A DNA stretch of 64,000 nucleotides. Origin: Bacillota bacterium (GTDB lineage Bacteria; Bacillota; Clostridia; Lachnospirales; CAG-274). The notes beneath the pieces were generated by a model. That model did not search any database. It saw nothing but the letters and a program-made list of their open reading frames with translations, and was not told where the DNA came from. The stretch spans positions 1-64,000 of the forward strand of contig JAFYGI010000051.1 of NCBI GenBank assembly GCA_017543265.1, written 5' to 3'. The position numbers were made by a program, and so were the translations under genes. This document shows positions 40,053 to 49,480 of the stretch, piece by piece (position 1 is the stretch's first letter; each line of letters starts with the position of its first letter).

Positions 40053-40724
40053 TTAATCCTCCTTGAGAATATATCCCGAGCCGTATACCGTGTGTATAAG
40101 CTTTTTGTCGTAGCCGCTGTCTATCTTTTTGCGCAGATACCTGATGTAAACATCCACGATATTGCTGCCGCCGTCAAAGGACAGATCCCAGGCGTTCTGC
40201 TCTATCTGCTCGCGCGAAAGCACCACGTTTTTATTGCGTATAAGATATTCAAGTATGGTAAATTCCTTGGATGAAAGCTGTATAACATTGCCGCCGCGCG
40301 ATACGGTGCGCCTGTTCATATCCATCTCCAGATCGGCCACCTTAAGCACATTGGCGGTAAAGGCCGTGTTGCGCCTGAACAGCGCCCTTATGCGGGCAAG
40401 AAACTCGTCAAAGGCAAAGGGCTTTACAAGGTAATCGTCCGCACCCGCATCAAGACCCGCCACGCGGTCCGACACCGAGTCACGCGCCGTCAGTATAAGC
40501 ACGGGCGTTACATTGCCCCTGGCACGCATTTCGCGCACTACCTCAATGCCGTTTTTGCGCGGTATCATAAGATCCACCACTACTGCGTTGTATTCTATGC
40601 TCAATATATACTCCAGCGCCGTTTCCCCGTCAAATGCGCTGTCAACGGAGTATCCCTCTTTTTTAAGACGCTTTGAGATAACATTGTTAAGATTGGGCTC
40701 GTCCTCAACGACTAATATTCGCAT
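40053..40724 (-). CDS. OmpR/PhoB-family response regulator
   Basis: DNA-binding response regulator (223 aa). ATG 40724 chosen: GGGAGG precedes it and MRILVVEDE begins the receiver. Receiver Asp51 in VVVDLMIPRKNG; Lys in YLVKPFAF. The winged helix (about 125-222) ends YIRYLRKKIDSG and HTVYGSGYILKED, standard for OmpR/PhoB. It is first in the run RR-HK-prmA-rsmE-desulfurase-HD-GYP sensor. Promoter at 40759-40787. Confidence 0.96.
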   Translation of the reverse strand: MRILVVEDEPNLNNVISKRLKKEGYSVDSAFDGETALEYILSIEYNAVVVDLMIPRKNGIEVVREMRARGNVTPVLILTARDSVSDRVAGLDAGADDYLVKPFAFDEFLARIRALFRRNTAFTANVLKVADLEMDMNRRTVSRGGNVIQLSSKEFTILEYLIRNKNVVLSREQIEQNAWDLSFDGGSNIVDVYIRYLRKKIDSGYDKKLIHTVYGSGYILKED

Positions 40725-40758
40725 AAATAATACCTCCCTGAAATTAGTTCTACTTTTG

Positions 40759-40787
40759 ATTATAACATAAATTGTATCCATATACAA
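40759..40787 (-). promoter_or_regulatory. Promoter of two-component system and downstream genes
   Basis: On the minus strand TTGTAT (40782-40787), 17-bp spacer, TATAAT (40759-40764). Confidence 0.75.
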
Positions 40788-40863
40788 GAAATTTTAAGGA
40801 AACACCAAACAACCCCTTTCCCCCGCAGATGGTGATATGTATATATGATGATTTTCGTATTTT

Positions 40864-40892
40864 TTGCCCTGCGGTTGCATAAGCTTTATAAA
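40864..40892 (+). promoter_or_regulatory. Promoter of small anchored protein
   Basis: TTGCCC (40864-40869), 17-bp spacer, TATAAA (40887-40892), followed by an ACGGAGGG ribosome site. Confidence 0.65.
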
Positions 40893-40914
40893 AAAGTTTT
40901 AACGGAGGGCAGAA

Positions 40915-41319
40915 ATGGGTGCGAAGATATATGTCGTTAAGCTCAGGCAGATATTAAAGGCCGTGCTTGCGCTGGCGCTGGCGGCCGCGGTGATAATAAC
41001 GGCGGCAATCATTATAAGCCGCAGCAGCAGGCCTACATACGCCCCGGGCGTTTACTGCGCGGGGATAATGCTGCGGGGCTCGCCTGTCAATGTGGAGGTA
41101 GAGGTGTCCGCACACCGCATAGAAAGCGTGCGTCTGACAGGGCTCAGCGAAACACAGCAGGTATTTTATCCGCTGTTTTCCACATCCGCCGAGGAAGTGG
41201 CCGACAAAATAGTTGCCGAGCAAAGCTGTGATATAGACATTGACAGCGATCACTCCGTCACGGGCAGCCTGATATGCGATGCCGCAAGACAGGCGCTGGA
41301 GGGCGCAATAAAAAACTAA
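40915..41319 (+). CDS. Small membrane-anchored protein resembling an FMN-bind domain
   Basis: 134 aa. One membrane helix (about 12-34) anchors a domain outside the cell. The fold pattern is that of FMN-bind domains (as in RnfG): a strand set VNVEVEVSAHRIESVRL, then a C-terminal helix DAARQALEGAIKN after DSDHSVTGSLI. Where RnfG has the flavin motif SGATxT, this protein has HSVTGS, so covalent FMN is not expected. Function unknown. It is divergent from the two-component genes and may be under their control, which is inference. Confidence 0.5.
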   Translation: MGAKIYVVKLRQILKAVLALALAAAVIITAAIIISRSSRPTYAPGVYCAGIMLRGSPVNVEVEVSAHRIESVRLTGLSETQQVFYPLFSTSAEEVADKIVAEQSCDIDIDSDHSVTGSLICDAARQALEGAIKN

Positions 41320-41327
41320 GGCACAAT

Positions 41328-41363
41328 AAAAAATCCCGGGCTGTGAGAACCGCGGGATTTTTT
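41328..41363 (+). terminator. Terminator after small anchored protein
   Basis: AAAATCCCG (41330-41338) pairs with CGGGATTTT (41353-41361), followed by T's. Confidence 0.85.
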
Positions 41364-41428
41364 ATTTGCTGTAATACGCTTATGTGCGTATCAGGGGGGT
41401 TATATATAAATATAAAAGGAGGGGTATG

Positions 41429-41818
41429 TTAAGACTCCGTGCGGAGCATTTTAAGCGCCTGACCCGCTTTTTCCAGCATACCGCACAGCTGCTCCATAAA
41501 GCCGAGCTGGCGTGTGTGCATTTCGTCAAGCAGGCTGTACGCCACTTGTTGGTTGGGTATGTTATGTATGCTTTGTACATTTGTCATATCCCGTGCCGCC
41601 GTATATACCTGCTTTACGCTGTCGTATGCGCGGGCATATTCGGCATAGGCCGTCATCTGTTCCTTGTTAAGGCAGGCGTGTGTGCGTGCGTAATGCTGCA
41701 TCTCGCCGGCTATCATTGTATTGTTTTGCTTTGCTGTATTAAGCATATCAACTATCGTTTGCTGATTGGATTCTATAGAAAGCAGTATTTCGTCTATACT
41801 TTTTGTCATCTCTTCCAT
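41429..41818 (-). CDS. Unrecognised small helical protein
   Basis: 129-aa soluble protein, predicted all-helical, with no signal peptide and no known motif. It is rich in Met, Gln, Glu and Ala and contains heptad-like stretches (about 1-45 and 95-125), so an oligomerising helical bundle is likely. AGAGGAG precedes ATG 41818. It stands alone between a terminator and tRNA-Leu. I do not recognise a family. Confidence 0.55.
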   Translation of the reverse strand: MEEMTKSIDEILLSIESNQQTIVDMLNTAKQNNTMIAGEMQHYARTHACLNKEQMTAYAEYARAYDSVKQVYTAARDMTNVQSIHNIPNQQVAYSLLDEMHTRQLGFMEQLCGMLEKAGQALKMLRTES

Positions 41819-41926
41819 GTCTGCCTGCTCCTCTCTTTCCTTTATGTCTATAGTATATCATCGAAAAATTAAAAAATCATTGATATATTTATTAAGTATT
41901 TCTTAAGAAAACGAAAGAATTAAAGC

Positions 41927-41955
41927 TTGACAACGGGCATATTTTATATTATAAT
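41927..41955 (+). promoter_or_regulatory. Promoter of tRNA-Leu
   Basis: TTGACA (41927-41932), 17-bp spacer, TATAAT (41950-41955): both boxes perfect. Confidence 0.88.
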
Positions 41956-41972
41956 CTTTGTGTTGACGACTT

Positions 41973-42056
41973 GCCGATGTGGCGGAATTGGCAGACGCAC
42001 TTGACTCAAAATCAAGCGAATTTACATTCGTGCCGGTTCGAGTCCGGCCATCGGCA
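41973..42056 (+). tRNA. tRNA-Leu (CAA)
   Basis: Acceptor GCCGATG pairs with CATCGGC. Anticodon stem CTTGA/TCAAG around loop CTCAAAA, giving anticodon CAA. A long variable arm (GCGAATTTACATTCGT) marks it as class II. CCA is not encoded. Confidence 0.95.
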
Positions 42057-42060
42057 CTCG

Positions 42061-42087
42061 CCGCAGGGTATCTCCCTGCGGCTTTTT
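42061..42087 (+). terminator. Terminator after tRNA-Leu
   Basis: CCGCAGGG (42061-42068) pairs with CCCTGCGG (42074-42081), followed by CTTTTT. Confidence 0.92.
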
Positions 42088-42108
42088 ATCTTTTAATGAG
42101 GGACGATT

Positions 42109-42456
42109 ATGGATACACAGGACAAATGCCCCGTATGCGGCAAATACACCTTTGAGGACGAATATGATATATGCCCCGTGTGCGGCTGGGAAAACGACCC
42201 CTTGCAGGCGGCCGACCACAACTATCCCGGCGGCGCAAACGCACTTTGCGTAAACGAGGCAAGGATAGAGTATTTTTTGCTTAGCGGCAAAAGCACCGCA
42301 GAAAAGGCGGCGCACATAAGGCAAAACTACAAAAGCAAGATGGAGCTTGCCGCGCAAAAATACATGGATGTCGCGTGGAGCGAGGAACAGGGCGAGGAAT
42401 ACGAGCGGATACGCCAAAAATATATAGATATACTAAACAAACTTTTAAACGGCTGA
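42109..42456 (+). CDS. CPCC-family cysteine-rich protein
   Basis: 115-aa soluble protein with two CPVCG knuckles, DKCPVCGKYTF (about 4-14) and YDICPVCGWENDP (about 20-32), then NYPGGANALCVNEAR (about 39-53). This is the CPCC domain, probably binding one zinc. Such proteins are common small accessory genes of unknown function in Bacillota. It may be read from the tRNA-Leu promoter past its terminator or from its own start; no separate promoter was seen. Confidence 0.85.
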   Translation: MDTQDKCPVCGKYTFEDEYDICPVCGWENDPLQAADHNYPGGANALCVNEARIEYFLLSGKSTAEKAAHIRQNYKSKMELAAQKYMDVAWSEEQGEEYERIRQKYIDILNKLLNG

Positions 42457-42475
42457 TTTGTTTCGGCCGTTTTTT
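42448..42475 (+). terminator. Terminator after CPCC gene
   Basis: AACGGC pairs with GCCGTT, followed by TTTTT; the left arm overlaps the stop codon. Confidence 0.75.
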
Positions 42476-42532
42476 GGTTAATACACAATAAAATTTAAGA
42501 TAATCTTTCGTTTTATATTTCATAAGATATGT

Positions 42533-42538
42533 TATAAT
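42533..42538 (+). promoter_or_regulatory. Possible -10 of GH18 gene
   Basis: TATAAT (42533-42538) 20 bp upstream of ATG 42558, with a weak -35. The GGAGG ribosome site lies between. Confidence 0.4.
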
Positions 42539-42557
42539 TATATGCGGAGGAAAAATC

Positions 42558-44252
42558 ATGGAAATAAAAGTACGAAAAAAACGCAGGCGGCTAAGACCCG
42601 AAATAAAACTGGCATTTATGCTTATCGCGGCATTTTTGCTGCTTACCTTTATCGGCATGGGCCGCGGCAAAAAAACAAATTATTACCGCAGCCGCGGGCT
42701 GGATGCGACAAAGACAAACCTTGTCATAGACAGCACCCCCGCAGGCGAATGCACCGCCGAATACGACGGCATACGCTATATAACGCTGTCCGCCGTAAAG
42801 CAGTACATAGACCCCGACATTTACTATAACCCCGACGAGGGGCGCGTTATAATAACCGCAAACGACAAGGTGGTCAGGCTGCACGCGGACGGCTGCACCG
42901 TCAACGGCGAGGCGCTGGAGCTGAATTTTTCGGTGTATGACGATGCGGGGAGCATTTATCTGCCGCTGGAGACCGTGGAAAGGGTGTACGGCCGCAGGCT
43001 GAGCTTTATATCCGACAAGACCAATATGCTGTCCGTTGACGGCGACAGCCATGACAGCGGCAAAACAAGCAAGAAAACACGGCTGTATGCCGCACCCGAC
43101 AAAAAGGCGTATTACGGCAGTCTGCCCAAGGATGCGCTTGTATACTGCTACGGGCAGGAGGACGGCTTTTACCTTGCAAAGGTGATGAGCGAGGGCGAAA
43201 TGTGCGGCTTTGTGGGCTATATCCCCGCCGACAGGGTCGAGATATACGATTTTCGCGGCACAGACCCGACAGCGGACGATATCTTACAGGCAAGGCAGGC
43301 GCAGTACCCAAGCGGCCGTGTGGATCTGGTTTTTGATCAGATATCAAACGCATCGGGCGCGGCGGTCACAATGTCAAACGGCGTGCCCGAGGGTGTGAAC
43401 GTGCTTTGCCCCACTTGGTTTTCGTTCAAGGACGAGGGCGGCGAGGTGATAAACAAGGCCAATGCCGACTATGTGAAATGGGCGCACCAAAACAATGTGT
43501 ATGTGTGGGGGCTTGTGACAGACAACTTTACATCGGAGATAAGCCATGCGGTGCTTTCGGACGACAAAACGCGCGAATACGCCATAAAGCAGATAGCTGC
43601 CTATGCCGATATGTACGCTTTGGACGGCATAAACATAGACTTTGAGGCCGTGCCGAAGGACGACAGCGAATACTGGATACAGTTTTTGCGCGAGCTTGCG
43701 CCCGTCTGCCGCGAGCATGGGCTGGTTTTAAGCTGCGACCTGTTCGTGCCGAAGATGTGGTCGCTGTACTACAACAGAAAGGCCGTAGGCGAAATTGTCG
43801 ATTATGTGATAGTTATGGGCTATGACGAGCATTACCGCGGCGGTGACGAGGCGGGCAGCGTGGCAAGCCTTGACTGGTCGGTGCAGGCCGTTACCGCCAC
43901 GCTTAATGCGGGCGTGCCGAAAGAAAAGCTGATACTTGGCGTGCCGTTTTACACCCGCATCTGGACGGAGAGCGCAAACGGCGGCCTTGACAGCGCGGCC
44001 TATTCAATGGACGATGCACACGCGATAATGCAGGCCAACGGCGCGGAGTTTACCTATGACGAAAAGACGGGGCAAAACTACGCCGAATACACCGATGCCG
44101 AGGGCAGGCACCGCTGCTGGCTGGAGGATGAACAGAGCATAAAAAAACGCGCGGCACTTGTCAGGGAGCATGACACGGCAGGTATAGCCGCATGGAAGCT
44201 GCGCATGGAAAAGGACGGGATATTCGGCATTATCAGCAAGGAGATAAAATAA
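42558..44252 (+). CDS. Membrane-anchored GH18 glycosidase-like protein
   Basis: 564-aa cell-surface protein, probably acting on peptidoglycan or chitin-like sugars. N-terminal cytoplasmic basic stretch and a membrane anchor (about 18-36). A copper-amine-oxidase-N-type stalk (about 55-150) is followed by an SH3-like segment (about 165-230, TRLYAAPDKKAYYGSL), then the GH18 barrel (about 250-560). The catalytic motif DGINIDFEAV (about 351-360) has the acid Glu. IVMGYDEHYRGG and GVPFYTRIW are further GH18 landmarks. Family members include SleL/YaaH-type muralytic enzymes. GGAGG site upstream. Confidence 0.9.
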   Translation: MEIKVRKKRRRLRPEIKLAFMLIAAFLLLTFIGMGRGKKTNYYRSRGLDATKTNLVIDSTPAGECTAEYDGIRYITLSAVKQYIDPDIYYNPDEGRVIITANDKVVRLHADGCTVNGEALELNFSVYDDAGSIYLPLETVERVYGRRLSFISDKTNMLSVDGDSHDSGKTSKKTRLYAAPDKKAYYGSLPKDALVYCYGQEDGFYLAKVMSEGEMCGFVGYIPADRVEIYDFRGTDPTADDILQARQAQYPSGRVDLVFDQISNASGAAVTMSNGVPEGVNVLCPTWFSFKDEGGEVINKANADYVKWAHQNNVYVWGLVTDNFTSEISHAVLSDDKTREYAIKQIAAYADMYALDGINIDFEAVPKDDSEYWIQFLRELAPVCREHGLVLSCDLFVPKMWSLYYNRKAVGEIVDYVIVMGYDEHYRGGDEAGSVASLDWSVQAVTATLNAGVPKEKLILGVPFYTRIWTESANGGLDSAAYSMDDAHAIMQANGAEFTYDEKTGQNYAEYTDAEGRHRCWLEDEQSIKKRAALVREHDTAGIAAWKLRMEKDGIFGIISKEIK

Positions 44253-44253
44253 C

Positions 44254-44288
44254 AAAAAGGGAACGGCTTGCGGCCGCTCCCCTTTTTT
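44254..44288. terminator. Two-way terminator between GH18 and cyclophilin genes
   Basis: AAAAGGGAACGGC pairs with GCCGCTCCCCTTTT; A- and T-tracts on both sides. It overlaps the stop codon of the cyclophilin gene. Confidence 0.85.
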
Positions 44289-45369
44289 AATTTTTAATTT
44301 CTATTGAATTTATAACTACAGGCTCCAGCGGTTTATCGTTTGCATCGGTCTTTACCGCCGCTATTTTATCAACGGTATCCATGCCCGCGTAAACCTGGCC
44401 GAAAACGGTATAATCCATATCGAGATACGGACAGCCGCCGTTATTTTCGTACTCGTCTATAAGGCTGTCGGGGAAAGCATCGCCGTAGGTCACGGCCTTG
44501 CCGTTACCGTCACGGTAGTATGTTTCGTTTTTCATGCCCCTGAGCATTTCAAGGGAGCGTTTCGTATCGCTGCCTATATCCCTGCACTGCACTATATAAA
44601 ACTGGCTGCCGTTTGTATCGGGGCCCGCGTTTGCCATACACAGCGCACCGCGGAAATGGCGCAGGTCAAGGCTTACCTCGTTTTCAAAATCCTTGCCCCA
44701 GATGCTTTCGCCGCCCATGCCCGTGCCGTCGGGGTCGCCGCCCTGTATCATAAAATCGTTTATGACACGGTGGAAGATAACGCCGTTGTAATAGCCGTTC
44801 CGGGCGTGGGTGACAAAGTTTTCAACGGCCTTTGGCGCATACTGCGGGAAAAGCCTTACACTTATATCGCCCATATTTGTATGCAGGACAGCCGTTGTTT
44901 CACCCGCCTGCGGTGCATCAAGCTGGATAAAGCGCCTCTCGTCCTCGGTCTTGATTATGCGTGCGGTCTTGGCGGCACTGTCCCATTCCACCTTTGCGCC
45001 TATGGCCTCGGACACGGCACGCAGGGGGATGTAAAAATGTCCGTCAATTATCTGCTGCGGCACATCGGGCTTAACAAGGTTGTTTTCGCCTGTGCGGGTA
45101 TTAAGGCAGTAAAAGCCGTTTTCGCCGCTTTTTATATCTATGGAGTAGCCCGCGCCCTTAAAGTTTGCGGTCTTTGTTTCGTTTGTCCATTCCACGGCAA
45201 AGCCCAGCTTTTCAAAAACGCCGCGCACGGGCACAAGCGTTCTGCCGTCAACTATCACCGCATCCGAGTCTATCGGGCTGCCGTTTACCGTTATATTCGC
45301 CGTTGCTGCCGCATTTGCCGCACACGACATTGCCATTGCAAACAAAACTGTTAAAATTGCCTTTTTCAT
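44287..45369 (-). CDS. Secreted cyclophilin with copper-amine-oxidase-N stalk
   Basis: Peptidyl-prolyl isomerase of 360 aa. A signal peptide (1-21) is followed by a stalk domain (about 24-140), with [16 protein letters not shown] and [16 protein letters not shown] as its two repeated motifs. The cyclophilin domain spans about 158-358, with [19 protein letters not shown] (active Arg, then Gln) and [15 protein letters not shown]. It probably assists folding outside the membrane. The same stalk type occurs in the convergent GH18 protein. The start overlaps the rsmI stop. Confidence 0.93.
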   Translation of the reverse strand: MKKAILTVLFAMAMSCAANAAATANITVNGSPIDSDAVIVDGRTLVPVRGVFEKLGFAVEWTNETKTANFKGAGYSIDIKSGENGFYCLNTRTGENNLVKPDVPQQIIDGHFYIPLRAVSEAIGAKVEWDSAAKTARIIKTEDERRFIQLDAPQAGETTAVLHTNMGDISVRLFPQYAPKAVENFVTHARNGYYNGVIFHRVINDFMIQGGDPDGTGMGGESIWGKDFENEVSLDLRHFRGALCMANAGPDTNGSQFYIVQCRDIGSDTKRSLEMLRGMKNETYYRDGNGKAVTYGDAFPDSLIDEYENNGGCPYLDMDYTVFGQVYAGMDTVDKIAAVKTDANDKPLEPVVINSIEIKN

Positions 45370-46214
45370 TTGTTTTCTCCCTTTATTATGCCGTAGACCT
45401 CACGCTTGCCTATCCCTCTGTCCTTTGCGACAGCCTTCATGGCGCTTTTTTCGTCCATGCCCTTATCAAGATACATTTTAAAATGCTGCTCTATGGTCAT
45501 TTGGGCGGCCTCGGCCTGTTTTTCCTCTTCTATATCGCGGTATTCGCGCCCCTCTATAACTATGACAAATTCGCCCTTTGGCTCGTTTTGCTCGTAATAG
45601 GCCGCAAGCTTGTCAAGGGGCAGCTTATTGACATTTTCGTAGCGCTTTGTCAGCTCCTTTACGCAGGCCGCGGGACGGCTGCCCAAGGTGTCCGCAAGCT
45701 CTTTCAGGGTGTTTTTAAGGTGGTGGGGTGCCTCGTACAAAATAATGGTGGCGGTTTGATTTTTAAGCCCCTCCAACACCTGCTTTCTTGCGTTTTTCCC
45801 GCTTGGAAGAAAGCCCTCGAAAACATAGCTGCGGCTCGAAAGCCCGCTCAAGACCAGCGCCGTTACCGCCGCCGTAGGCCCCGGCACCACCGTAACGGGG
45901 ATACCGTTTTCGTAGCAAAGCTTTATCATATCCTCGCCCGGGTCGGAAATGCCGGGCATACCCGCATCCGTCACAAGGGCGATATTTTTGCCGTCCAACA
46001 GCCGGCGCACAAGCTGCGGCCCCTTTTCGGCCTTGTTATGCTCGTGATAGCTGGTCAGCGGCGTTTTTATATCGTAATGGTTCAAAAGCTTGACGCTCTG
46101 GCGCGTGTCCTCGGCGGCGATAAGGTCACATTCCTTCAGGGTGCGCAGACAGCGCAGGGTCATGTCCTCGATATTGCCGATGGGCGTGCCGCAGACAAAT
46201 AATGTACCGCTCAT
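45366..46214 (-). CDS. rsmI: 16S rRNA C1402 2'-O-methyltransferase
   Basis: Methylates the ribose of C1402 in 16S rRNA. 282 aa. Signature [16 protein letters not shown] (7-22) and [15 protein letters not shown] (about 34-48); the SAM site is in [11 protein letters not shown] (about 85-95). The final 50 residues form the HTH-like tail found in RsmI. It follows the trmN6-like gene by 9 bp, as in the conserved Bacillota cluster. Confidence 0.96.
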   Translation of the reverse strand: MSGTLFVCGTPIGNIEDMTLRCLRTLKECDLIAAEDTRQSVKLLNHYDIKTPLTSYHEHNKAEKGPQLVRRLLDGKNIALVTDAGMPGISDPGEDMIKLCYENGIPVTVVPGPTAAVTALVLSGLSSRSYVFEGFLPSGKNARKQVLEGLKNQTATIILYEAPHHLKNTLKELADTLGSRPAACVKELTKRYENVNKLPLDKLAAYYEQNEPKGEFVIVIEGREYRDIEEEKQAEAAQMTIEQHFKMYLDKGMDEKSAMKAVAKDRGIGKREVYGIIKGENK

Positions 46215-46223
46215 TTTAAGACC

Positions 46224-46964
46224 TCAATTGTAAAAAATATCGTTTACCTCTTTTGTATAAACATTTCCCGCCGCGTAGATTATCATGGGTGCCTGTACCT
46301 CCAGATGCGGCTTGCCGTCCTTTGCAAACTCGATAAGCACCATAGAGGGTGCCTTGTCGATGCAGGCGTGTACAAAACGCATCACCTTGGGCTCCAGTCG
46401 GTGCTTTTTGCTAAGCTCGAAAATATCCGCAAGGCGGTTGGTGCGGTGCACCATATAAAGCCTGCCGCCGTATTTGAGCATTTTTGCCGCCGCCGCAAAT
46501 ACATCGTCCAGCGTACACATTATCTCGTGGCGGGCTATGGCCTTGCCGCCGATATCGTTTACCGCACCGCTTTTTGCCTTGATATACGGCGGGTTGCAGG
46601 TCACGACATCAAACATATGCGCGTTGTATATGCTGCCCAGCTCCTTAAGGTCGCAGCACTCCATAAATATCCTGTCTTCCAGCTTGTTGTATTTTATGCT
46701 GCGCCTTGCCATATCCACGTTGTCGGCCTGTATCTCTACCCCGACAAATTGGTCGCAGCCTGTTTTTGCCTCCATAAGTATAGGCACTATGCCGTTGCCC
46801 GAGCACAGATCCATAACGATCTCGCCCGGCTTGGCCTTTGCAAAGCCCGATAAAAGCACCGCGTCAAGCCCGAAACAGAATTTTTCGGGGTCCTGTATCA
46901 GCATATAGCCGTTGCGGTGCAGATCGTCCAGTCTTTCTCCCTTTTTTAATAAATCCTTACCCAT
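46224..46964 (-). CDS. TrmN6/YabB-like tRNA1(Val) adenine methyltransferase
   Basis: SAM-dependent N6-adenine methyltransferase (246 aa), family YabB/YfiC/TrmN6, probably modifying A37 of tRNA-Val. SAM motif VMDLCSGNGIVPILM (about 50-64); catalytic NPPYIKAKSG (about 119-128). N-terminal LIQDPEKFCFGLDAVLLSGF (about 22-41) is the family's opening. It lies 3 bp after ricT. Confidence 0.9.
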   Translation of the reverse strand: MGKDLLKKGERLDDLHRNGYMLIQDPEKFCFGLDAVLLSGFAKAKPGEIVMDLCSGNGIVPILMEAKTGCDQFVGVEIQADNVDMARRSIKYNKLEDRIFMECCDLKELGSIYNAHMFDVVTCNPPYIKAKSGAVNDIGGKAIARHEIMCTLDDVFAAAAKMLKYGGRLYMVHRTNRLADIFELSKKHRLEPKVMRFVHACIDKAPSMVLIEFAKDGKPHLEVQAPMIIYAAGNVYTKEVNDIFYN

Positions 46965-46967
46965 TTT

Positions 46968-47837
46968 TTAATCATCCATCAAATTTTTAAGATCGTCTTT
47001 TGATATGCGTTCTTCCTTGGTATGCTTGCGCTTGACCACCTTTATCTCGGAGGGGTCAAAGAACATTACTTCCTTTTCGTCCTCGCCCGTGTCCACGGCG
47101 GCCTTTATTATGCGGCGCAGCACGCTTACGCTGAGCACCTCGCCCGTGCCGTGATCGGTCTGTATTATATCGCCCTCGTGCGGCAGGTTTTTGTTGAGAT
47201 ATTCGTAGGTATCCTGCTCGTATTTAAGGCAGCACATAAGTCTGCCGCAAATGCCGCTTATTTTGGTGGGATTAAGCGAAAGCCCCTGGTCCTTGGCCAT
47301 TTTTATACTTACGGGGTGAAAATCGCCAAGGAAGGTGGCGCAGCAAAGCGAGCGGCCGCAGACACCTATGCCGTTTAGCATTTTTGCCTCGTCGCGCACG
47401 CCTATCTGCCTGAGCTCTATCCTTGTTTTGAATATGGCCGCCAGATCCTTTACCAGATCGCGGAAGTCTATCCTGCCGTCCGCGGTAAAGAAAAATATTA
47501 TCTTGTTCATGTCAAAGGTCATTTCAACATCCGTGACCTTCATGCCAAGGTTATGGCTGTCAGCACATTTCTGGCAGGTCTCCTTTGCTTTTTTGGCCTT
47601 TTCCTTGTTGTCCTCTGCTATCTTTTTGTCTTTTTCGGTCGCGGGACGTATTATTTTTTTGATGGGCGCGCCGAAATCCGACGTGTCCACATCACGGTTT
47701 TCAAGCTCCACCGTGCCGTATTCCACGCCGCGCACGGTCTCCACGATAACGCCGTCACCGCGCTTGAATGTATTGCCCGCGGGGTCAAAATAGTATATCT
47801 TGCCCGCTTTTTTAAATCTGACACCGATAACTGTCAT
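46968..47837 (-). CDS. ricT: PSP1/RicT-family protein
   Basis: RicT (YaaT), part of the Ric complex that in Bacillus helps RNase Y act on mRNA. 289 aa; ATG 47837 has an AGGAGAGGTG site upstream. PSP1 domain cysteines: CGRSLCCATFLGDFHPVSIK (about 165-184) and GRLMCCLKYE (about 204-213), the conserved FeS-ligand pattern. It follows holB directly. The partners RicA and RicF are not in this window. Confidence 0.92.
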   Translation of the reverse strand: MTVIGVRFKKAGKIYYFDPAGNTFKRGDGVIVETVRGVEYGTVELENRDVDTSDFGAPIKKIIRPATEKDKKIAEDNKEKAKKAKETCQKCADSHNLGMKVTDVEMTFDMNKIIFFFTADGRIDFRDLVKDLAAIFKTRIELRQIGVRDEAKMLNGIGVCGRSLCCATFLGDFHPVSIKMAKDQGLSLNPTKISGICGRLMCCLKYEQDTYEYLNKNLPHEGDIIQTDHGTGEVLSVSVLRRIIKAAVDTGEDEKEVMFFDPSEIKVVKRKHTKEERISKDDLKNLMDD

Positions 47838-47839
47838 TG

Positions 47840-48823
47840 TCACCTCTCCTTTATCCTGTAAAACAGCTCCTCCACAACGTACTGTATGCTGCCGTTTACG
47901 GCCATGCGGCCGCGTGCCTGTTCCAGCGCATCGCAGGCCTTCATAAGCTGACGTGTGCTGAAAGCGGCGCATACACTGTCCAGCCGATCAAGCCGGGTGC
48001 TGTGTATAAGGTGCTGTGTATTGCCCGTGGTCTTGTATATAAGAGCATCTCTGAATATATAATACATTAGGCGGAGCAATGTGTCAATATCCCCGCGGCG
48101 GTCTTTTGCAAATACGCCGCAGTTTGAAAACAGCTCCACTATGTCCCACTTTTTTATATTTGTGCATATATCAAAGGCCGCCGCCGTCAGGTCGGCAAAG
48201 CCCTCGTCCGTGTCCAGCTCCAGCGTACGCCCGACTATACCGCGGGCATAGTGCGACAGCGTGTCCGCCCGCTCGGCCGTAAAGCCCCTGTCTGTGAGAT
48301 ATTTTTTAAGCATGGGTTGCGGCAGGGGGCGCAGCTTGAAAAGTATGCAGCGCGAAAGTATGGTGGGCAGCAGCTTATTGAAGTTTTGGCACAAAAGCAG
48401 GAACACCGCAAATGACGGCGGCTCCTCCAATGTCTTTAAAAATGCGTTTTGCGCCTGCGGGTTCATCGTGTCCGCATCGCTAATAACAAAGACCTTGTAC
48501 CTGTAGCTGAACGGCCGTGTCATTATGGCGGCGTTTATCTGCTCGCGCACGGTGTCCACCTTTATTGATTTTTCCTCGGATATGTATATCACATCGGGGT
48601 TGTTGTTGTCGTCAAAGGCGCGGCAGGAGGCGCAGACTCCGCAGGGGGCATCGCCGCCCGCCTCGCAGTTGAGGGTCTTTGCAAACGCCCTTGCAACGCT
48701 TGTTTTGCCGCTGCCCTTTTCTCCGTCAAAAATATAGGCATGGCCGACACGTCCGCTGCGCACCGCCGTTTTAAGACTTTTTATCAACATATCATTGTTT
48801 AAAATGCCGTCGTATCCGTCCAT
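47840..48823 (-). CDS. holB: DNA polymerase III delta' subunit
   Basis: Clamp-loader subunit (327 aa). P-loop GEKGSGKTSVARAF (about 34-47); zinc-type cysteine cluster CEAGGDAPCGVCASC (about 54-68). Sensor region DADTMNPQAQNAFLKTLEEP (about 112-131) is diagnostic for delta'. LSRCILFKLRPL follows. The gene lies between tmk and ricT, as in Bacillus (holB-yaaT). Confidence 0.93.
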   Translation of the reverse strand: MDGYDGILNNDMLIKSLKTAVRSGRVGHAYIFDGEKGSGKTSVARAFAKTLNCEAGGDAPCGVCASCRAFDDNNNPDVIYISEEKSIKVDTVREQINAAIMTRPFSYRYKVFVISDADTMNPQAQNAFLKTLEEPPSFAVFLLLCQNFNKLLPTILSRCILFKLRPLPQPMLKKYLTDRGFTAERADTLSHYARGIVGRTLELDTDEGFADLTAAAFDICTNIKKWDIVELFSNCGVFAKDRRGDIDTLLRLMYYIFRDALIYKTTGNTQHLIHSTRLDRLDSVCAAFSTRQLMKACDALEQARGRMAVNGSIQYVVEELFYRIKER

Positions 48824-48833
48824 TTACCTACCC

Positions 48834-49466
48834 TTAAATACCCTTTTGCTCAAACAGCCTTTCTATGTATTCCACAATTTCCCTGTGGATATCGTCAATG
48901 CTTTTAAGCGCGTCTATCACCTTGATACGCTTTTTGTTGCGGCGTGCAAGCTGCATATAGCCGCCGTACACCATCCGGTGGAACTTTTCGTTCTCGCTTT
49001 CCATGCGGTCAAGCTCCTTTTGCTTTTTCTTGCGCTCTATGCCGTCGCCCGGCTTAAGGCGCAGGAAAAATGTTATATCGGGCTCCAGAGAGTCCACCGC
49101 ATATTTGTTTATATCCTTTACCGTTTTTATGCCAAGACCCCTTGCGCAGCCCTGATACACAAGGCTGGAGTCCAGAAATCTGTCGCTTATCACTATGCCG
49201 CCATCGTTGAGTACGGGCATAATGTCACACGCAACGTGCTGCGCCCGCGCGGCCGCGTATAAAAGCGCCTCCGTAACGGGGGTCATTTCCGTATTTTCCT
49301 TGTCTATTATCAGCTCGCGTATTTTTTCGCTTATCATGTTGCCGCCGGGCTCGCGCGTGCAGACCACATAAAAGCCCCTGTCCTTGAAATACTGCTCCAG
49401 CAGGCGTATCTGCGTGGTCTTGCCCGAACCGTCGGTGCCCTCTATGCTTATAAATAATCCGGACAT
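48834..49466 (-). CDS. tmk: Thymidylate kinase
   Basis: Phosphorylates dTMP to dTDP. 210 aa. ATG 49466 chosen because AAGGAGA precedes it; six upstream codons lack a ribosome site. P-loop FISIEGTDGSGKTTQ (about 4-18), DRxx motif DRFLDSSLVYQG (about 91-102), lid ERKKKQKELDRME (about 140-152). The ribosome site lies inside the end of recX. Confidence 0.96.
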   Translation of the reverse strand: MSGLFISIEGTDGSGKTTQIRLLEQYFKDRGFYVVCTREPGGNMISEKIRELIIDKENTEMTPVTEALLYAAARAQHVACDIMPVLNDGGIVISDRFLDSSLVYQGCARGLGIKTVKDINKYAVDSLEPDITFFLRLKPGDGIERKKKQKELDRMESENEKFHRMVYGGYMQLARRNKKRIKVIDALKSIDDIHREIVEYIERLFEQKGI

Positions 49467-49480
49467 ATCCCGTCTCCTTA

